Assembly: GCA_017506865.1 (NCBI GenBank)
Contig: JAFCMP010000445.1
Location: forward strand, 1,426,001 to 1,490,000
Length of the DNA stretch: 64,000 nt
Source of the DNA: Tribonema minus
Taxonomy: Eukaryota > Sar > Xanthophyceae > Tribonematales > Tribonemataceae
Reading direction: 5' to 3'
In this document: positions 9,328-22,300 of the stretch, piece by piece
Layout of the letters: each line of letters opens with the position of its first letter
Numbering within the stretch: position 1 is the first letter of the stretch
Notes under the pieces: model-generated
What the model was told of the DNA's origin: nothing
The model's input: only the letters and a program-made list of their open reading frames with translations
The model's database searches: none
Program-made: the position numbers and the translations under genes

Positions 9328-9424
9328 GGTCTAGTCACACGGTGTAGTGATGACTGCCGCCATCTTGCGCGGCGCCAAGTCTTTATTGGTCCCCATGGCT
9401 TGCAGTCCTGCTCTGGCTGCTGCT

Positions 9425-9979
9425 TAGGCCCTGACACAAAACCTTTTTTGTTTCCCCCCAATTCCTTTTGATTTTCCTGTCCAAAAGTAGCCCGTTGGCA
9501 ATTCCTGAAAAAATCCTGTTTTCCTGCAGCGAAAACTGCCCCTCAGGCCCCTAGTGCTTGTAAACGATGGGTTCGACACATGGAACGTAGACGGCCGGCA
9601 ACTTTGTGATACCTCTGTCGCTCGCCGTTGCCTGCTCCAGCACCGCTCTCCGTCAAAACTTCCCACTCCCCCCGCCCCCGGGCCCCTCCTCCCCCCCCCC
9701 CTCCCCCCAGCCCCTTTCCCCCCTGTTCCCCCCTTTTCCCCCGGGGCCCTTCCCCCCCCCCCCCCCGCCGCCACCGCCGCCACTGTTACCATCATCATAG
9801 ATTCGACCAAGAAGTGGTGCATTCGATGCAGCTCGGTGAGTGCTATCAGATGCACCACTCAGACGATGGATACAGGCACAAACTTTGAAATCAGCCCATA
9901 AAAGACAATTCCTGCTTTAAAATTTCCTGTTTTGCTTCAAAAGTGCCCCTAAGTCCTGCAGGTTTTGTGTCAGGGCCTA
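9425..9979. mobile_element. 555-bp MITE with perfect 20-bp TIRs and 8-bp flanking duplication (hAT-like)
   Basis: Left terminus TAGGCCCTGACACAAAACCT at 9425-9444 and its exact reverse complement at 9960-9979. The flanking 8 bp are CTGCTGCT on both sides (9417-9424 and 9980-9987). An 8-bp duplication and a TIR starting TAGG.. fit the hAT superfamily; because the flank is a CTG microsatellite, the duplication is weaker evidence than usual. Inside, the subterminal segments around 9500-9555 and 9907-9960 are similar direct repeats (CAATTCCTG...TGTTTT...TGCCCCT). The centre holds a C-rich tract (9660-9765). No transposase is encoded, so it would move in trans. Confidence 0.8.
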
Positions 9980-12900
9980 CTGCTGCTGCCGCTGCTGCTG
10001 CTGAATCAGATGTTGCTCCGCATGGGTTTTTTGGGTATTGCAAAAACTCCGGGTTTTCATGTCTGAGATTCCGGAAAGTCAACTTTGATAAGTGATAACT
10101 TCGTGAGATCGTCGCCGATCTGCATGCAAAGTATTTCAGCATTTAGCTTATGCTCTTGTCTTTTACATTGGTTATAACCATGTACGCCAACAACAGCCTG
10201 AGGTTTTTGATGGCGAAATTCAGCTTTATAAGAACGGCGCACAATACATCAATAATAGCCCTGCGGGCTGGGGGAGAGTCCTACTAGGGACGCGTGCAAG
10301 TAGAGTGCACCTTGGTGCTACAAAAAAAGGAACCAGTCTGACAGAGCACTGTCACAGTGTTTGCTCACAAACTGTGGAAAGTTGATGCCAGGTAACCATT
10401 GTTGTATTGCAAGCAATGTCATGTTGCCATGGAAAGCTGGCCATGCAGACAGGCACACCGTTGTCAATGCACACTGGCAGCAGCAGACACCCTCAGACTG
10501 CTGCTTCATTCAAGTTGCACACTGCAGAGGTGCATGTTCGCAAGCATGGCAAAGAACTTCCGCTTCAAGGAGTTCAGCACAGAATTGTTGGTGGCACACT
10601 ATGTTACAGTAGCAGCTTCAAGCGTATGCACCATCCAGAGGAACTTCGATTGAATGCACTTACTCCATGCAGGTTTCATGGCAGTATCAGAAGTGTGCTG
10701 TCACGTCCTGTTGGGCCAGGTTGGTCTGCGCCTCAGTTGCCAATGCTCTCATACCACATGATGCTGTTCAACAAGTTGACACCTGGTCCAGTGTGTTGTT
10801 GGTATCACCTGGCCTAAGGCTTTATGAACAATGCATTACCATGGCTGCCCGCCTCAGGCTGCTGCCAGAAGCAGCTACGCTACGACGATGGCAGTCACTA
10901 GGGCATGCAGTTAAAAGCCTGGGGGCCCTTAGCGGCATATCGGGAGGGTGCCACTCACTGGCAGTGCTTATTCATGCCGCGCTGCCAGTGCAAGCCTGGG
11001 AGCTGGATTACGTCCTCGGGTGCAACCAGCCCAAGCCTATCACCATTGAAAACATTTGGCAAGGACCGGCCATGGCTGTTTAATTGCCATGAGTCGCCAA
11101 CTTGAAGTCAGCCGACCGCAACCTGCTGCGTGCTCACTGCATACATGGCCCAGTGTGACAGCATGCACTGGCAGCTCCGAGAGTGTGCAAGCCTCGCATC
11201 ATGATGTTGCATATGTCTTCAGCTGCAGCAGCTGCAGCCAGCCCAAGCCAGTCGCCGTTGCAAACAGTTGGCAAGTATTACCCATGGAAGTTCATGACTG
11301 ATGGCCCAGGGGTCACCGAGTCAACTGAAACTTTAAGTCTGCTGCTTGCCCACTGCCCGATTTGACAGCATGAAGCTCAGCAAGCCTCGGGCTCATATTA
11401 TGTTGTTAACTTAATAACAATAATATGGCTTCAACTTGAACATTAGCCAGCCAGGCCCGGGCTGCCGTCGCCGTTGCGAACTGTGGCAAGTACGATTGCT
11501 GATGGGTCGCCAAATCAGCAGACCAAAAATTGCTGTATATCTGCATGTCACCTCAACCACCGGTATTTTGCTCCTGCTGTTAGTCGAACAGCATTTACTT
11601 TACCTTGTTCTTGCCTGCAGCAGCCCAGTGTCGGAACACGCACGACACGCTCCGTCCAGACAGCCCACGCCATGGGTACAGCTTGCTCACCAGCTGCACT
11701 CAGTCTGGTGCTTATGCAGACACGTGTAGTAGCTGAGCCTTAACATGCTCAATTGAGAAGCTACACCGACGTTGCTTCTTCCCCCCATGCATGGGTTGTA
11801 TTTGCCGTAGCGTAGTCAGCGCCAGTTACTGTACTTGCTGTCGCACGCGGCTCAGCTCTGCTTACCGTGAAGCAAGGACTGTCGCTGCACCTCACTCGGC
11901 ACCAGTTCTCGCGTGCTGCGTTAAGGTGCCTTGCCTCGCCCAGGCAGCTCCACTATGTGCCACAGACTGTCCTCCGCGTGTACCGCACCGCACGCTGCTT
12001 TTCTGCAAGCCGACTCTGTGAGCTAGCCTCGCAACTTGCTTCTGTCTCGTGAATCATCCTCTCCTCTGCACACTCTGCTTCGTGCACACGCGACTCCCTG
12101 CATGCAATGTGGCTGCCGGCAGCCGAGCTCATGCGCGCTTTGACACGAAGAATCAGTTGCAAATCAGTTGCAAATCACAGAAACTCATTTCAATCCGAAT
12201 AAACATAAACTCTGCTGTTGAGGCTTTGTAATTACCCACAGCATCACACAATGGTCATGGTCTGCTGCAGATCTATTGCATCATCATTATACCCTTAGAA
12301 AAGTATGGTCTGTTCCATGCACCAAACAGGATGAGAAACAGGCTTCTAGTTCAGAAATTATTGTGTTACGATGTGCAAACGGACACCTCTTCGTCTTTAG
12401 GAAAACAAACAGAGGAAGTAATGTTCCGGAAGGGTTCAACGGTTCACGTGCGTGGGGGCACATTCGCCACGTCATCCCATTCTAGCATTCGATCCGCGGA
12501 AATATCGGCCACAACATCTGCTCACAGGCACCACAATAGCCAGCCAGCCACAGCACAGGATCAGCACACGCAGGTGAGTCAGTCAGTCATCATAGCCTTC
12601 AGCGCTTCATTGCACCTCTCCCACGAGCTGGCAGCAGCCATGTCGTAGCAATATCATAGAGTGGAGGAGCAGCCTCAGCGCAAGCACCAGGTGCAGGCCA
12701 GGATATCTCTAATCCGTCAGCTGCACTTGTTTTCCTGGCAGCTGCATCCGACCCTTAGACAACGGAGCAGCATCGATGTTCACGTCGTTTACTGACCTTC
12801 AATAGCATACCGTTCGAAAGGACACCGGGGTTGACAACCGTGTATTTAGTGTAAGTTTGAGCTCAGCCTGCACCGGAAAAACTCGCTTCCTTCACCGCCC

Positions 12901-13085
12901 CTCATTCCTCTCCACCACCCATCACAACGTGCATGGCTTTTGAACCTGACAGCCTCCGGATCGCCTATCGGAGATGCCATCCTGCTGATCTTGGGTGCAT
13001 CTACCTCTAACGCTGTCGTTTCTTTCTGCTTCCACTCGATACAACCCGGTTGAACCAACCCTGCAGGATTCAACGTAAACGCAAG
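9980..13085. other. No gene recognised; old repeats and upstream region of the next gene
   Basis: Plus-strand ORFs up to 138 codons here have no recognisable domain and overlap one another in different frames. The region contains a CTG microsatellite at 9981-10010, three diverged tandem units (11030-11640, listed separately) and, from about 12700, the 5' flank of the secreted-protein gene. No TATA-like element could be assigned with confidence. Confidence 0.4.
11030..11640. repeat. Three degenerate tandem units of about 205-215 bp
   Basis: Anchors AGCCCAAGCCTATCACC (about 11036), AGCCCAAGCCAGTCGCC (about 11238) and a related CCAGGCCCGGGCTGCCG (about 11452) are each followed by a GCAA...GGCAAG block and, after about 120 bp, by GACAGCATG...CAAGCCTC in the first two. 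A related fragment (GGCATATCGGGAGG...CAGTGCAAGC) occurs at about 10935-10995 and again at 41507-41575, so the family is also dispersed. Confidence 0.55.
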
Positions 13086-14457
13086 ATGCGCACCGGTCTC
13101 TCTGCTTTCGTCGCTGTGGTCGGCCTCCTGGCGGGTGCCAATGTTGCTGCAGGTGCCGAGCTAAGCTGCGTCGGTACTGTAGACAGCACAGACAGCACTT
13201 ACACCATCACTTCGAGCCTGGACTGCACTGCCAACCCGACGCTTGTGGCACTGAAGCAGGACACAACAATCTACGTGGGCAAAGGCATTTTGACCCTGAC
13301 CCAGGTCGGCTTTCAGATATATGGCGTCACGGTCAAGATCGTACCTGCACCTGGGGCAACATCACCCAAGCTCATCATTCAGGACAACGCTGAGCATGGG
13401 GTAAGTGCGGATACACGCTGGTGTTGCGGCGACTCTGCACCTGGTCCAGCTGCAACAGGCGCACAAAACGCTGACTAATGCGCATTGCACTGTTGCTAGC
13501 TGCTTCACTGATGCGATTTCATGCAGCGTTGCGGTAGAGCAGTGACGCCACATCCACCTTATGCGTCATGCACTGGCCATGCATCTCCGAGTCAGTGTCG
13601 CCCTGTCATCATGATGTTACTGTTGCTGCCTTCGTGTGTGTTTGCAGTCTGGTGGCGCGTTCTACGTAGACAGGGGTTACCTCAGCGTGGGCGTGGCAAT
13701 GGATTTCAAGAACAACATGGTGAGCATCATATGTGGCGCTGTCGAAGCAGTGGCTCTGATGCGTGTTTAGTTCAATCGCATGCTGTGTGCGACGTGCTCA
13801 TATCCAATTCTTGCACGCAAATCACCGGCGATGAGCTCTGCCTATGCATACAAGCACTCTCATCAAACCTTAGCTGCCGCAGGGCCTGCTGCCAGGCTGT
13901 ATGCAATTAGCTGCGCATCAATCACTTGAGTCCTAAACTGCCACTGCCCCAAGAACATTTTGCATGACTGATGCTATGTGCTCCAACAACAGGCAACCTC
14001 TGGCGGAGCAGCAACAGCGGCAAATGGCGCAACCCTCGAGTTCCTCAAGCCCACCAACTTCATCGAGAACATCGCTACTCAGGTGACTGACTCTTTAGTC
14101 GGCCATCATCCTCAGTGTGAAGCAGTCGTAGCATGTGGACAGCCGCAAGCAAAGCATTGTGAGGTTGTGTGTGTGTGACATTGTGTGTGTGTTTGTGCGT
14201 TATGTATCCCGATCTCTCTGCTCTGCTTTTCCTGTTCATTGTGAGATTGTGTGTGTGTTACATTGTGTGTGTGTTTGTGTTCCATGTATCCTGATCTCTT
14301 TGTTCTGCTTTTTCTGTTCATTGCCGCCGGCACACAGACTGGTGGTGCAATCAAATGCGACCAAGCATCACACTTGAAGCTGAAGGGTAATGCAAGGTTC
14401 ACCGGCAACATCTCTCAGCAGGACCGAAACACAGGAGCCATCGCGTTCACCCCGTAA
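13086..14457 (+). CDS. Secreted GGA-repeat (Pmp-like) beta-helix protein
   Basis: Four exons, 13086-13400, 13648-13719, 13993-14082 and 14338-14457 (TAA), all with GT-AG introns in phase 0, giving 198 residues. The ATG at 13086 was chosen because it starts a classic signal peptide (MRTGLSAFVAVVGLLAGAN, cleavage near AAGAE); the ATG at 13050 only adds polar residues. Exons 2, 3 and 4 each begin with a (S/T)GGA motif (SGGAFYVD, ATSGGAAT, TGGAIKCD) and exons 2-4 carry a strand ending in F.(N/G)N, the rung pattern of chlamydial polymorphic-membrane-protein and pectate-lyase-type beta helices. One rung per exon suggests growth by exon duplication. It would be exported or cell-wall associated. It is much shorter than bacterial Pmp proteins and has no transmembrane segment. 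The enzymatic role, if any, is unknown. Confidence 0.75.
14157..14323. repeat. Tandem duplication of about 83 bp inside intron 3
   Basis: Two adjacent copies of a unit starting ATTGTGA(G)(G/A)TTGTGTGTG and ending CTG(C)TTTT(C/T)CTGTTCATTG, rich in GTGTGT, fill most of intron 3 of the secreted-protein gene. The duplication ends just before the acceptor at 14336-14337. Confidence 0.8.
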
Positions 14458-16372
14458 AGCAAGTGAAATCTCAGACATGTGCACCTGCAAACCACTGACC
14501 CCAGGGGCCGTAGCTTCATGTGACGTGCCAGGGGTGTAGTGTACCGCGACAAGCAATTGACTCCACCGAGTCCACATGGCACAGTCGGGGCCGTGGCGTC
14601 AAGGCATCCGTGCCGAATCATCGCACGGTCTTGACGCACGACTCCATCGAGTGTATCGCTTCGAGGGCATGCGCACGCATCAATTCAATACACACAGTTT
14701 CTATCGCGACTAGACAGAGTCTCTTTGCCGAGCGCATCCACCCTGTCTGGCATGCGTGCATATGTCGCGATCATGTGCACGGTGTCAACTGGTTCGAACA
14801 GCGCCAATTGTGCCAACAGCGTCAACAGCGTCGAGCGTGTCGACAGCGTCAATCGTGTTAAGTCAAAGGCGTCAATCGTGTGAACAGCGTCAACCTACCA
14901 GCCCTGCCAGCCCTCCGAGTCCCGCCGGCCCTCCCACGTCGATCGACGCATTCAAGTTGACATGACAACATGCAAATACCTGCCAGCGCACACTCATCTG
15001 CAAGAGCTTGAGTGTGCCTTTGTGGTTGCGAGGTTGTAGTTGTATTGTAATAAAGCGCACCAGTTCAAGTTGTGTCATCAATGATTGCAGTGCAGTGGGA
15101 GTCCAAGATGCTGCATGTCAAGTTGAGGGTGCATCTGTCAGTTAGTTATGGGCTTGCACTATGCCCTGCTTGGCTGCTCGAAGCGCAGCCTCGCTTTCCG
15201 AGGTACTGGTCCCTGCAACTGTGATGGTCAGACTCTGTCACACGGTGGAGGGCTGCCATAATGATTGTGGTAAATATTCGCGCTTTCATTACCATCACGA
15301 TGCATTGTCTATCAGGACTGTGAACATTGTTGTCAAGTGCTCACTGCCATCAACTGCACTCATGTCCGGTTGTGACCCGGGGTTGCGAATGTCCACGACC
15401 GCATACTGTGTGACTATGCCGCGATCAACAAGCGGCCTGTACTTCAAGGGATCTTGAAAGCGCGTCAGATGACCCTCGACCAACTGCCCGTCTCGCGTTA
15501 ACTCCAGTGCCACGCAATACGGTGCAGGCACATAGAAGTCCACGTAACCAGTGATGCCGAAGGCCTGTCACGGCAAGCGAAAGTCCGACACTGTGGTAGG
15601 AGCATTTGTGAGCCTTCAAGTTCAAGTTCATTGCACAGAATCGCGCGGCGCAAGACTAGCTGTCAGTCCTTGTCCCACTCATATCAGCAACTCATCGAAC
15701 CTGAGAGCGTGAATGCCCTTGTTGACACCTAGAGCTGCAGATCTGCGGGCTGTCCGCAGCGCGCCTGCAGACGCAACAAGGGTGGGCTTCCACCAGCAAC
15801 TGGGAGGGGGGGCGCACTACAGTGCAGGTTGGCATCGTCGGCAGACGGGAGGGCGGAAACAAGGGGGCCAACAATGAGCGTGACAATTTGGCTCAGAAGA
15901 GACCTGTCAGTGTCATAACATGCTTGGATTAATAATAATCATGAAGTTTGTGTCAGCTGCGGTTCTGCTTTGCCACAGGCCGAGGTCATTGAGGCTCCGC
16001 TCTCTGATGTTGATGAACGCCTGGTCTTTGTGTACTGTGCCTGAGTAGCCAATTGCGACGCTGCACCCCCGGGGCTTGTGCTACTGTCACTGCAACGCTG
16101 GAACCTTCCCAAAAGATGTGTTGCATGGTCAAGATTGGGGGGGTCCAAAGCAACGGCTCTGAGACTTCAACTTGTTTCTCGGGGTGTTTGAGCTTTGCGG
16201 AAAATTCTCGGAGGCTTGGCTAAGAAAAGCTTTGCAAAGAGACCTCTGGACCACCACCGGAACGCAGCAAGCGGGCGATAAAGGCAGATACACGACACGT
16301 CATGCATCCCTGGCGCGCGCTGCAGCATCTTGTTACAGCAGCTGTAACATCGGAAAAGAGCAGAAGCACTCA
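14458..16372. other. Intergenic, no gene assigned; one weak minus-strand ORF
   Basis: The only coding-looking piece is 15295-15543 (-), containing FYVPAPYCVALEL and DPLKYRPLVDRGIV, which reads like protein but has no family I recognise and no visible splice partners. It may be a gene remnant. Several CAACAGCGTCAA-type short tandems occur at 14805-14895. Confidence 0.35.
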
Positions 16373-19300
16373 ATGACGCTCAGGATTGGGCAGTATCGAC
16401 TGACTGCGACGACGCTCGGCGTAGGCGCATGGGGCAAGGTGCAACGTGAGTGAACCGCTGGTATTGCGTGCGCTGCATCCAACGCCCAGACCACGCCGCG
16501 TGTGTATCGCAAAATGCACTTATGGTGGCAGCATCGCCTCGTGACGTCGACGTCCTGTTCTGAGTAGCAGCTGATACGTCGCCATGCATGTCGTGCTGGA
16601 GCCAGCAAGCGTGCTCCTGGTAGCTTGATGAAAATGTAGCTCCAGAAGCCCCTAGACATTGCAGTACGGTTGTCGGAGAAACGAGGCACTACATTCTCGC
16701 ATCAGACTTCAGCTGTCGGCAGTGCGTGTGCAGCGAATAAGTCAGTTCGCTAATGTGAAGCAGAACCACTAGTTATGTGTAGGCTTAGTTAGTGATTTGA
16801 TTTATGTAGCTCGCTTTGAAGTACCCTTGCGTGCTACGAAACTGTACGTCCATCGCATCGAGTTTTCGTCGTCGGTCGATCCGTGATGCTGTATGTATCA
16901 AAGCAGAGCCAGGCATGCTTACATTAGGCATCGAATGCTGCCTACTGTTTTGTCAATGTAGCCTCGTTACACAGCGCAGTTGGATGTGCATATTCTCATT
17001 CGGTGACTGGTCGCAGAGCCTCCAGTCGAACCAAGTTCAACAGCTCTGTCTTGTGTTAACAAGCAGTTGCAGGCGTGTGGTGTGCACGGATGCTGGGGAG
17101 GTGTTTGCTCGCTGTAGCACTTAACCGTCAGCGTGGTTGCGTTTGACTATCTTATGTCTACTCGCCATGCTTGCGATCAGGCCAAGGCACCAGGCGGTCA
17201 CATGATGACATGCCATAGCCAGCAGTCCCCTCAGCCAGCCCAATGCACAACCAGAGACAGTTGATGGTCGAATATAACTCAGCTGAGGTGAACAGTGCCG
17301 CAAATAATCAGATCGCAAGCAGGCAATTACATCCAGCACGCCGGCAGTCGCCATCAAGCCCTAACCACAACCCTACAAATTTTCAACCCTAAGCCCTCCG
17401 CGTCGGTGACGCCGTGCTATGCCATGTCTTGCGTACGTCACGCGTAATGATCGTCAGCATCACTCTTTGCAGCAGCATGTTGGTCACTTTCACCACCCTG
17501 CTCTCTCGCACCCCACCAGACCGCACGTCTTCTCAGTTGCTGACCCTAGGGGGAGGGGGGGGCTGGCACACCCACCACCGGCACGCAGGCCGCTGTCACA
17601 ACGCTCAGGAAAGGCAGCGTCGACAGCGCTGACGTGCCGCACACGCGTTGCGCAGACACCCCATAGATTCCTCACTATGTATGGCCGATCTCATGTTGAC
17701 TTCAAGCCCCTCAACAGCAAGATGCCAATACCAAGCAGCAGCTTCAAAACCAGAACTGCAACCAAGGCGTTGAAAAAGGATCATCATGCCCCCCCCCCCC
17801 CTCCCACCCTTTTCCGCTTTTTGTGCGCCACACCGCCAGTGGGCGAGCACGTCGTCACCGGCACGCGCGTCGCCGTGAAGATGCTCAGCAAGCGCGGCGT
17901 TGGCGCCGACATGCTGCGCCGCGTCTGGCGCGAGATTCGCATCATGCAGCTCTGCAGGCACCCCCACATCACACGCCTGTACGAGGTCATCGACACCCCC
18001 TCCGACATCTTCATGATCATGGAGTACGTGCCGGGCGGCGAGCTCGGTGAATTCATGATAGTGAACGGCAGGCTGAGCGCTGCCGCAGCACGCCTGCTCT
18101 TCCAGCAGCTAATTTGCGCCGTGGAGCACTGCCACTTCAACGGCGTCGTCCACCGCGACTTGAAGGTGCGTCACTCGCTTGAAGTAGTGAGACGTCTTGC
18201 TACGCGCTTTGACGTTGAGCGAGTCGCATGCTAAGACTGAGGTTTTGCCCCCTGACAACTATTCACAGTGAATGTTGATGCCATGTAGAGAGCTGCTGCT
18301 GACTACCCTGTTGCTCCGCACCGGCAGAGATGGACAGCAAGGTGACCATTGCAAACAGAAGACTGACGCCAGTCTGCGATTGTGTTGTGCTCTGTCTACC
18401 GCCAAGTGTAACTGCCGTAACCGGCACGTACGCCGACGGCAATGAGCATGCAACTTCCATACGTCCCAACAAATATATACCCATAAATCTTTTGACTACT
18501 GTGGATATGGCGGCACCGTTCGACTGTGGCCGACCGCCACGGCAGCGGCGACCATGGGTATCGGTGGAAAGCATTCACTTTGACGGCTAATCACACTTTG
18601 TCACCTAGAGCTCTACGACCCATTGATTCGTTTCCATATCCGCCTGACGTTGTCTTTGCGCGTGCGTGCTCTGTGCCAACTTCAACTTGCAGTTGGACAA
18701 CCTCCTCGTCACCGATGACGGGAGCCTCAAGGTCGCTGACTTCGGCCTGAGCAACATCACCCGCGACGGCGAGTTCCTGAGAACGTGCTGCGGAACGGCG
18801 GCGTACGCGGCGCCGGAGCTCATGGCGGGGCGGCTCTACGCCGGGCCGGAGGTGGTGAGTCATACTTGAACTACTGTAGGCAGAAAACTGGTCCCGTGCA
18901 TTGTCAAGTGAGGCAGCGCCGCCTGCTGCTAACTCTATTGGCAATAACTGGCTGATCCTCATCCCATCCATCTACCTGAACTCAGATGTCTGCTAGGGTT
19001 TGACTGCCACCTTTCTGCATGCGTGCGACGCAGCCCACCTCCTTGTGCACCCTCACCAGCTGCAGTGCCCGCGGTTCGCATTCAGTCCTGCCTTTGATGG
19101 TAACACTCCGGGATTGCAAGTCATCATCAAGCGATGCGTCTTTGCCCTGATGCAAATCGACGTGACAGGACCGTCAACTACATCTGTCATTGCCTTTCAT
19201 TTGCTTCTCTGTTTTGGCATATGGACCCCACTCATATCCTAGTGTCTGATTCAGTATCAGCACTCATCAGTTTCTTATGTTACGTGATAACGTACTTGCG

Positions 19301-22300
19301 ACCACCTGTTGAGAATGGCCGTTACATTACAGTTACATTCTCTTGATTCTCCTAGAAATTACCTTCTGTTTGTTGTTCTGGTCTGGCGCGGCGCCTACGC
19401 TGGCGCCTGTGGGCTGCCTGCGGCAGGTCTGTCTCTGCACTGCGTGTGCCTATTCCCAGGGTTGTGCGCCTGGTGCGCTTCTGTTGCTGCCCTAGGAGTG
19501 CTCATTTTGGCGACCTTCACGTCATCACTGGTTTTACCGCCGCAGTGCCGCGCGTACAGGATGTCTGGAACGCCGGCGTGGTGCTGTACGCGCTGCTGTG
19601 CCACCAGCTGCCCTTCAATTACATGCGTTGTTGCCTTTCAGGTGCTTCTCCTGATGCTCTAGGAATGCTCATTTCGTCGCCTCTCATGTCATCACTCGTT
19701 CCGCCACCGTTTATACGCGTTTTGCGCGCGCGCGCAGGACGTCTGGAGCGCCGGCGTTGTGCTCTATGCGCTGCTGTGCCACCAGCTGCCCTTCGAGATG
19801 GGGCACGGCAGCAACGGCTACCGCGCCATGTGCGCGCGCATAGAGGGCGGCATGTACACGCTGCCTGCGCACCTGCCGACGGACGCGCGCGACCTGCTGC
19901 AGCGCATGCTGACGGTGGACCCCATGCGGGTACGCGCGTGAACTTGTGAACTCCTCTTGTCCTCTAGTGCACCTGATGAAGTTACCTCCAGCGCATGCTC
20001 ACGGTGGACCCTATGAGGGTACGCGCGTGAACTCGTGGACTGCTCTCATGTACCATGATGAAGTTTTTTCTGAACTTGTGAACTCCTCGTGTACCTGATG
20101 AAGTTGCCTGCTGCAGCGCATGCTGACGGTGGACCCCATGCGGGTACGCGGTGTGGACTCGTGAACTGGTTGTGTACTGATGAAGTTGCCTGCTGCAGCG
20201 CATGCTCATGGTGGACCCCATGAGGGTACGCGCAGTGAACTCGTGAACTGTCGTGTTCTTTATGTATACTTGTGCCTGAGGTGCGGAATCCCTATGAATA
20301 CTGCAAGATATGCAGACTTTTGTGCCTCCGTGTACCTGATGAAGTTTACAAAACCCCAGTGGAGTCCGGCTGTGTGGCCTCGGTGCATGTGTGGCCTGTG
20401 TCGTACTGGCAGCAGTAGGTTGTGAACTTTCGTGTACTTTGCAGTATGTACTGCTGAATGAGATGTGCGTCGCTGAGGTGTGCACACAATTGGGAGATCA
20501 TGCGCAGCAGCGCTCAAGCCACTCTCTGCGTGAGATGCTGACAGCAGCGGTGACAAAGCTGCCACACACACATTTCAGTTTACGGGGAGCACCTGCAGCG
20601 TTTACCTTTGGCAGGAGTGAAAGACGTGCTGCAGCCTTGGCATATGTGATTAAGCTCTGTGAAGATAGCAGAGACTCGGGATTCTGCCATCCTAGTGGGG
20701 AAACTTTTGATTTTGACTTCATGTGAGCCTGAAGTAGCCTGCCGCTGCTGCTCATTCTGCTTTCGCAAGTAAGTGCACATGGTAAACAAAGGCAGCAACC
20801 TTCGGCCCACAACGGTCCTCTTTCTGGCTGCACCACTGCTCATCATCATAGGTAAAACAAGCACCAGCCATTCTAAACTCCCCCCCCCCCCCCCCCCCCC
20901 TGCACCCCATATGCAGCGCATAACAATCGCCGCCATCCGCCAGCACCCCTGGTTCACGCCCTCCATACCAGCCTACCTCGCGCTGTCGCCGACAGAGCTC
21001 GAGGCACAGGCAGCAGTGCTCAACCATGGCATCATCTCTGCCATGCTGGAGCTGCCGTTTGAGCCGCGCGCGACGCGGGCGCAGGTAGTGCACGCCATCA
21101 CTCCGCACGCGCTGCAGCAGCAGCAGCAGCAGCAGCCGCAGCAGCAGCGGCAGCAGCAGCGGCAGCAGCAGCAGCGGCAGCAGCAGCAGCGGCAGCAGCG
21201 ACAGCAGCCGCAGCAGCAGCAGCAGCAGCCACCACCGCCACAGCAGCAGCAGCAGCAACCGCCACAGCAGCAGCAGCAGCAGCAGCGGCAGCAGCGCTCA
21301 TCCCAGCAGCGGTCTGCACGGCTGCGCGTCGCGTACGAGCTGCTGGTCGGCGACAGGCACGCGGCGGAGCGGCTGCGGCGCTGCGCCGAGACGTGCCAGC
21401 GCTTGGCCAGCACGCCGCTCGTCTTCACACCCGCCAGCGCGGGAGGGGGTCTGTCGGCCAGGTGGGTGGGGGGACGTGTGTTGAGCGCTGACAGTGAGCG
21501 CCCAGTTGCAGCGCACTGCGGTCGGTACAGCACAGCTGCGCTGATGTGTGCTGATGTCGGTCGTTGTCCACATGGGTGGCAGGATGCACGGTGATTGGTG
21601 GAAGGCATTCAGTTTGACGGCTACCCACGCCTTGTCACCTAGAGCTCTACGATCTTTTGAATCGTTTCCATGTCATGTGTGCTGAGCGCTGATGGCGTCA
21701 GCGCCCGGCTGCGCGCGGTGCAAAGTGGCGTGGACACTATAGCTCCGCTGACGAGCGTCGGACCATGCGCATCATGACTGGAGGGACGACTTTACCAGTC
21801 GGGGTCTTGTTGCAATCATAGCCGTCATTGCCCCCTGGATTGATTGGCTGTCTATGACCAAACCTGAAACCATATGTGATCCAGCAACGACTGTACGCAG
21901 CACTGAAGATCAGTAGACGTTACAGCCTGCAATGAAAGTTGTGGCCGTCGCCGCAAGTGGAGTGGTGCCCCGCACCACAGCGCTCCGCACACACCAAGTG
22001 TCATGATGATCCACCTTCAACATTGAACATTTGACCCACTGCATCTGTGCACCCGCATTCGCGTTTGCTGCAGCGTCTCGAAGGTCAACCTGGTGGCGAT
22101 GAAGGACAAGCTGGCACAGGCGGCGCGCATCCTCCAGCAGGACATCGCGACGGCACCAGACACCGCGTCCGCCACCCCATCAACTTCAACACTGCGCAAC
22201 AAAATGCAACAAGTGACGCTGGCCGGTACAGCACACCCCTCAATGACATCCACACTTCGAGGGGCTGATTCCGGCGCAAGCACTCCTTACCCACCTGGGG

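Noticed and set aside
9554..9901. Proline-rich ORFs over the C tract at 9.6-9.8 kb
   Set aside because: They lie inside the MITE and are translations of poly-C in all three frames.
17419..18234. Continuous 271-codon ORF as the kinase start
   Set aside because: The part before 17840 has no kinase similarity; exon 1 at 16373 supplies the glycine loop, and the splice to 17840 restores the family sequence (KVQ/LGEH) in phase.
20973..21608. Minus-strand ORFs rich in Cys or Ala
   Set aside because: Translations of the antisense of the CAG repeat.
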